The notes beneath the pieces are model-generated. The model was not told the DNA's origin and searched no databases. It was given only the letters and a program-made list of their open reading frames with translations. The position numbers and the translations under genes are program-made. DNA of 64,000 nucleotides. Origin: Azophilus sp965247035 (GTDB taxonomy: Bacteria > Pseudomonadota > Gammaproteobacteria > Pseudomonadales > Azotimanducaceae). This document shows, one piece after another, positions 62,331-64,000 of this stretch. Where the stretch lies: NCBI GenBank assembly GCA_965247035.1, contig CBDFGJ010000001.1, forward strand, positions 1,116,001-1,180,000. The letters run 5' to 3'. Numbering within the stretch: position 1 is the first letter of the stretch; each line of letters begins with the position of its first letter.

Positions 62331-62437
62331 GATCCTGCCCAGTCGCATCCCGGCACACGCCTTGACTGCTACCGTTGCTCCCTTCCAGGCCTGGCGGGGT
62401 TTACAACCTCAGGTTGCGGGAGGACCGGGCAGGACCA
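62331..62437 (-). ncRNA. ffs: 4.5S RNA (bacterial small SRP RNA)
   Basis: The conserved tip CAGGCCTGGAAGGGAGCAAC carries the GGAAG tetraloop region and the asymmetric-loop AGCA that bind Ffh. The arms GGTCCTGCCC (62437-62428) and GGGCAGGATC (62340-62331) close a hairpin of about 107 nucleotides, with AACCTGAGGTT in between. It lies about 50 bases upstream of tRNA-Ser on the same strand, so the two may share a precursor. Confidence 0.92.
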
Positions 62438-62664
62438 CCATCGTTTCGACCATCTGAATGGCACATATTAGCCGATGCAGTGCATCAGGGATACCGGCTA
62501 GCGTCTAGGCGGCCAAGGGCATTGCACGCCAATTTTGCGCCCGCGCCAATGCCCAGATCTTCCGCCAAGACGACCACGGGCGCTCGGATGACAAGACATT
62601 CAGCCTTCGCCTACAGACCGTGGCGCCGGAGCGTTCGGCATCAAGGCGCCCAAGAATAGCTGCT

Positions 62665-62914
62665 TGAAAGTGAATGCCTCGCTAAAGGTCCGCCAGCCGG
62701 AATGACGTGGCTAAGGAACCTCTGATTAAATTCCAAGGATTGACGATCGCATGGCGGATGAAATAATTTATATTCTATTTTCAATGAGTTACAAGTCATC
62801 GAAAAAGACTGGCCTGTTGCACTGCGAAAACCTGCGAGTTTTTCAGAGGTCCCCTAAATGGGTCCACGCCCGCTTGACTGAAAGTGAATGCCTCGCTCGA
62901 GACCCGCCAGCCGC
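62665..62914. repeat. 35-bp imperfect direct repeat flanking MITE D
   Basis: TGAAAGTGAATGCCTCGCT followed by a variable stretch and CGCCAGCCG occurs at 62665-62700 and again at 62879-62914, on either side of the MITE. The right copy ends a few bases before the queF stop (62920-62922). It is far longer than the CTAA target duplication. It must therefore be an older local duplication into which the MITE inserted. Region 62438-62664 holds no recognisable gene. Confidence 0.6.
62711..62857. mobile_element. MITE copy D with CTAA target duplication
   Basis: A 139-bp element (62715-62853) has ends GGAACCTCTGATTAAA and TTTTTCAGAGGTCCC, flanked by CTAA on both sides (62711-62714 and 62854-62857). Its interior shares TCATCGAAAAAGACTGG and GTTGCACTGCGAAAACCTGC with the other copies. 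It is the best-preserved member and has no coding capacity. Confidence 0.85.
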
Positions 62915-62919
62915 CAAGC

Positions 62920-63762
62920 CTACTGCCTCGCCAAACGGCGTCTTGATCTGGCGTTCTTTTCGGTGGAGCGGAGGGGATTGATGTCAATCCCACCGCGGCG
63001 CAGGAAGTGGCCGGAAACGGTTAACTGAACGGGTCGGCACTGCGCTTGAATGTCCAGAAACACTTGCTCTATAACATCCTCGTGCAATGCGGCATGACAG
63101 CGGTAAGACACTAGGTAGGCAAGCAACGCGTTCGGTTCAATCGCCACACCCTGATAGGCAACCATGACCGATCCCCAATCCGGCTGCCCAGTCACCGGGC
63201 AAAGGCTGCGAAACAGATGCGTATGCCGAGTTTCCGAGACGGTTGCCCCTCCATCTGTGCAGCGCAGCAGCAGGGGATTGCGCTGGTATTCGGAAATCTC
63301 CACCGGCAGCGCATCCAAGCTGTGACCGGGCAGGCGGTCCAAGGCTATAGGCGACTCGTCCAAGTCCACCAACTCAACCCTAATGGCCGTGGCAAGCAAG
63401 GCGCTCAAATCCGCCATCAGCACTCTGCGCACCGCGCTTCGATCGGTGAAGCGGTCCATCGCGAGGCTGTTCAGATAGAGCTTCAGCGATTTGCTCTCGA
63501 CCATATTTGGTGATGCGCAAGGCACTCGCAGCTCCAAGCCGGAAATTTGCGGCTTGCCCCGGGCATCAAGCCAAGACAGTTCATAACTCATCCAGCGATC
63601 CTCGCCAAAAAAAGGCAGGGCGCTGTCATCAAGAGCCAAGCGCTGCCGCCGGGCAAGGCGGGGGATCGGGCACAGCAGGGATGGGGTTCGGGTGTGCGGG
63701 TTGGACGAGGGCCGACCCAGAGGCAATGACGATCGGGATGACAAAGCGGCGTCTTCTAGCAT
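62920..63762 (-). CDS. queF: NADPH-dependent 7-cyano-7-deazaguanine reductase
   Basis: The 280-residue bimodular QueF reduces preQ0 to preQ1 in queuosine synthesis. The first module has WMSYELSWLDARGKPQISG, and the active-site Cys with the QueF motif is in VPCASPNMVESKSLKLYLNS near residues 87-106. The second module has FRSLCPVTGQPDWGSVMVAY and SYRCHAALHEDVIEQVFLDI. ATG 63762 (MLEDAALSSRSSLPLGRPS) matches the family start better than the upstream ATG at 63837. Downstream lie the MITE and 4.5S RNA gene. Confidence 0.93.
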   Translation of the reverse strand: MLEDAALSSRSSLPLGRPSSNPHTRTPSLLCPIPRLARRQRLALDDSALPFFGEDRWMSYELSWLDARGKPQISGLELRVPCASPNMVESKSLKLYLNSLAMDRFTDRSAVRRVLMADLSALLATAIRVELVDLDESPIALDRLPGHSLDALPVEISEYQRNPLLLRCTDGGATVSETRHTHLFRSLCPVTGQPDWGSVMVAYQGVAIEPNALLAYLVSYRCHAALHEDVIEQVFLDIQAQCRPVQLTVSGHFLRRGGIDINPLRSTEKNARSRRRLARQ

Positions 63763-63893
63763 GATGCGGCTACTGTAACCCACCCTGCTAGGAATGAGGC
63801 CAGCGCGGGCATTGATACGGCTTGGCTCCATTCGCAAACAGGGAGCGGTGGCGTGGGGCGAGACGATGGCCGCTTATTGGCGAAACCGCTCCT

Positions 63894-64000
63894 TCATCCT
63901 CGGCTAACTGCAGACTCTTTTTTGAAGGCCCCAACGTATTTATCAGCTAGCCGCACCGGTTCCGGTAGCCGGAAGCCGCCACCGCAGCGCAACACCAGGT
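63894..64000 (-). CDS. nfi: Endonuclease V, C-terminal end (partial)
   Basis: The last 35 codons before the right edge on the minus strand read LVLRCGGGFRLPEPVRLADK and end in ESAVSRG. The phrase GxRLPEPxRxAD is the conserved C-terminus of endonuclease V, which nicks DNA or RNA near deoxyinosine/inosine. The gene continues beyond the window. The 56-base gap to queF's upstream frame and 63763-63893 show nothing else. Confidence 0.78.
   Translation of the reverse strand, partial: LVLRCGGGFRLPEPVRLADKYVGAFKKESAVSRG

Noticed and set aside
1..64000. CRISPR array
   Set aside because: No regularly spaced direct repeats of 25-40 bases were seen; the only tandem repeats are the 14-bp and 9-bp sets.

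Overview
The window looks like chromosomal DNA of a GC-rich gammaproteobacterium, probably uncultured. The main evidence is the gene order leuC-leuD-leuB-asd-fimV-truA, together with topA, Slt-type lytic transglycosylase, TatD, bimodular QueF, endonuclease V and a short 4.5S RNA, all in the forms usual for that class. TTG and GTG starts are common. A complete coenzyme F420 pathway and a probable selenoprotein are unusual for the class.

Layout. 0-3 kb: a leftward operon of a UGA-interrupted peroxiredoxin-like protein (probable selenocysteine), a TatT lipoprotein and the start of a secreted protein, then an alpha/beta hydrolase. 3.1-4.05 kb: an AT-rich islet with a uracil-DNA-glycosylase-like gene and a gene remnant. 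4.3-6.7 kb: cfa, glk and a MITE. 6.8-13.6 kb: an F420-dependent LLM oxidoreductase diverging from npdG-cofE-cofD-cofC-fbiC. 13.6-15.1 kb: an MFS transporter behind a possible attenuator. 15.7-22.6 kb: pyrB, etfBA, a Dyp-type peroxidase and topA. 22.9-30.8 kb: an anchored hypothetical protein, uspA, slt, tatD, a glutaredoxin-like protein, a C39-like protein, a GNAT and an S9 peptidase. 31-33.6 kb: an APH-like kinase and an acyl-CoA ligase. 33.7-44.2 kb: one long leftward operon ending in truA.

43.6-55.0 kb is a direct tandem duplication of about 5.9 kb. Each unit carries the 5' part of the 1357-codon membrane-protein gene, a MITE, a small secreted protein resembling a protease propeptide, a kexin-like S8 protease with a P domain, and an LLM flavin oxidoreductase. 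The small proteins of the two units are identical. The proteases differ at 39 residues, with very few synonymous changes, and the changes cluster in the N-terminal domain and near the predicted substrate pockets.

56.0-62.2 kb is a defence island (HTH protein, McrBC, fused ATPase/TOPRIM-like protein) that ends at tRNA-Ser(GGA), with a degenerate copy of the tRNA 3' end on its far side. The window closes with 4.5S RNA, another MITE, queF and the end of nfi.

Mobile debris is widespread: four MITEs with YTAR-type target duplications, an IS5-family transposase remnant, four 3'-end fragments of an IS481-like element, and a dispersed hairpin repeat.
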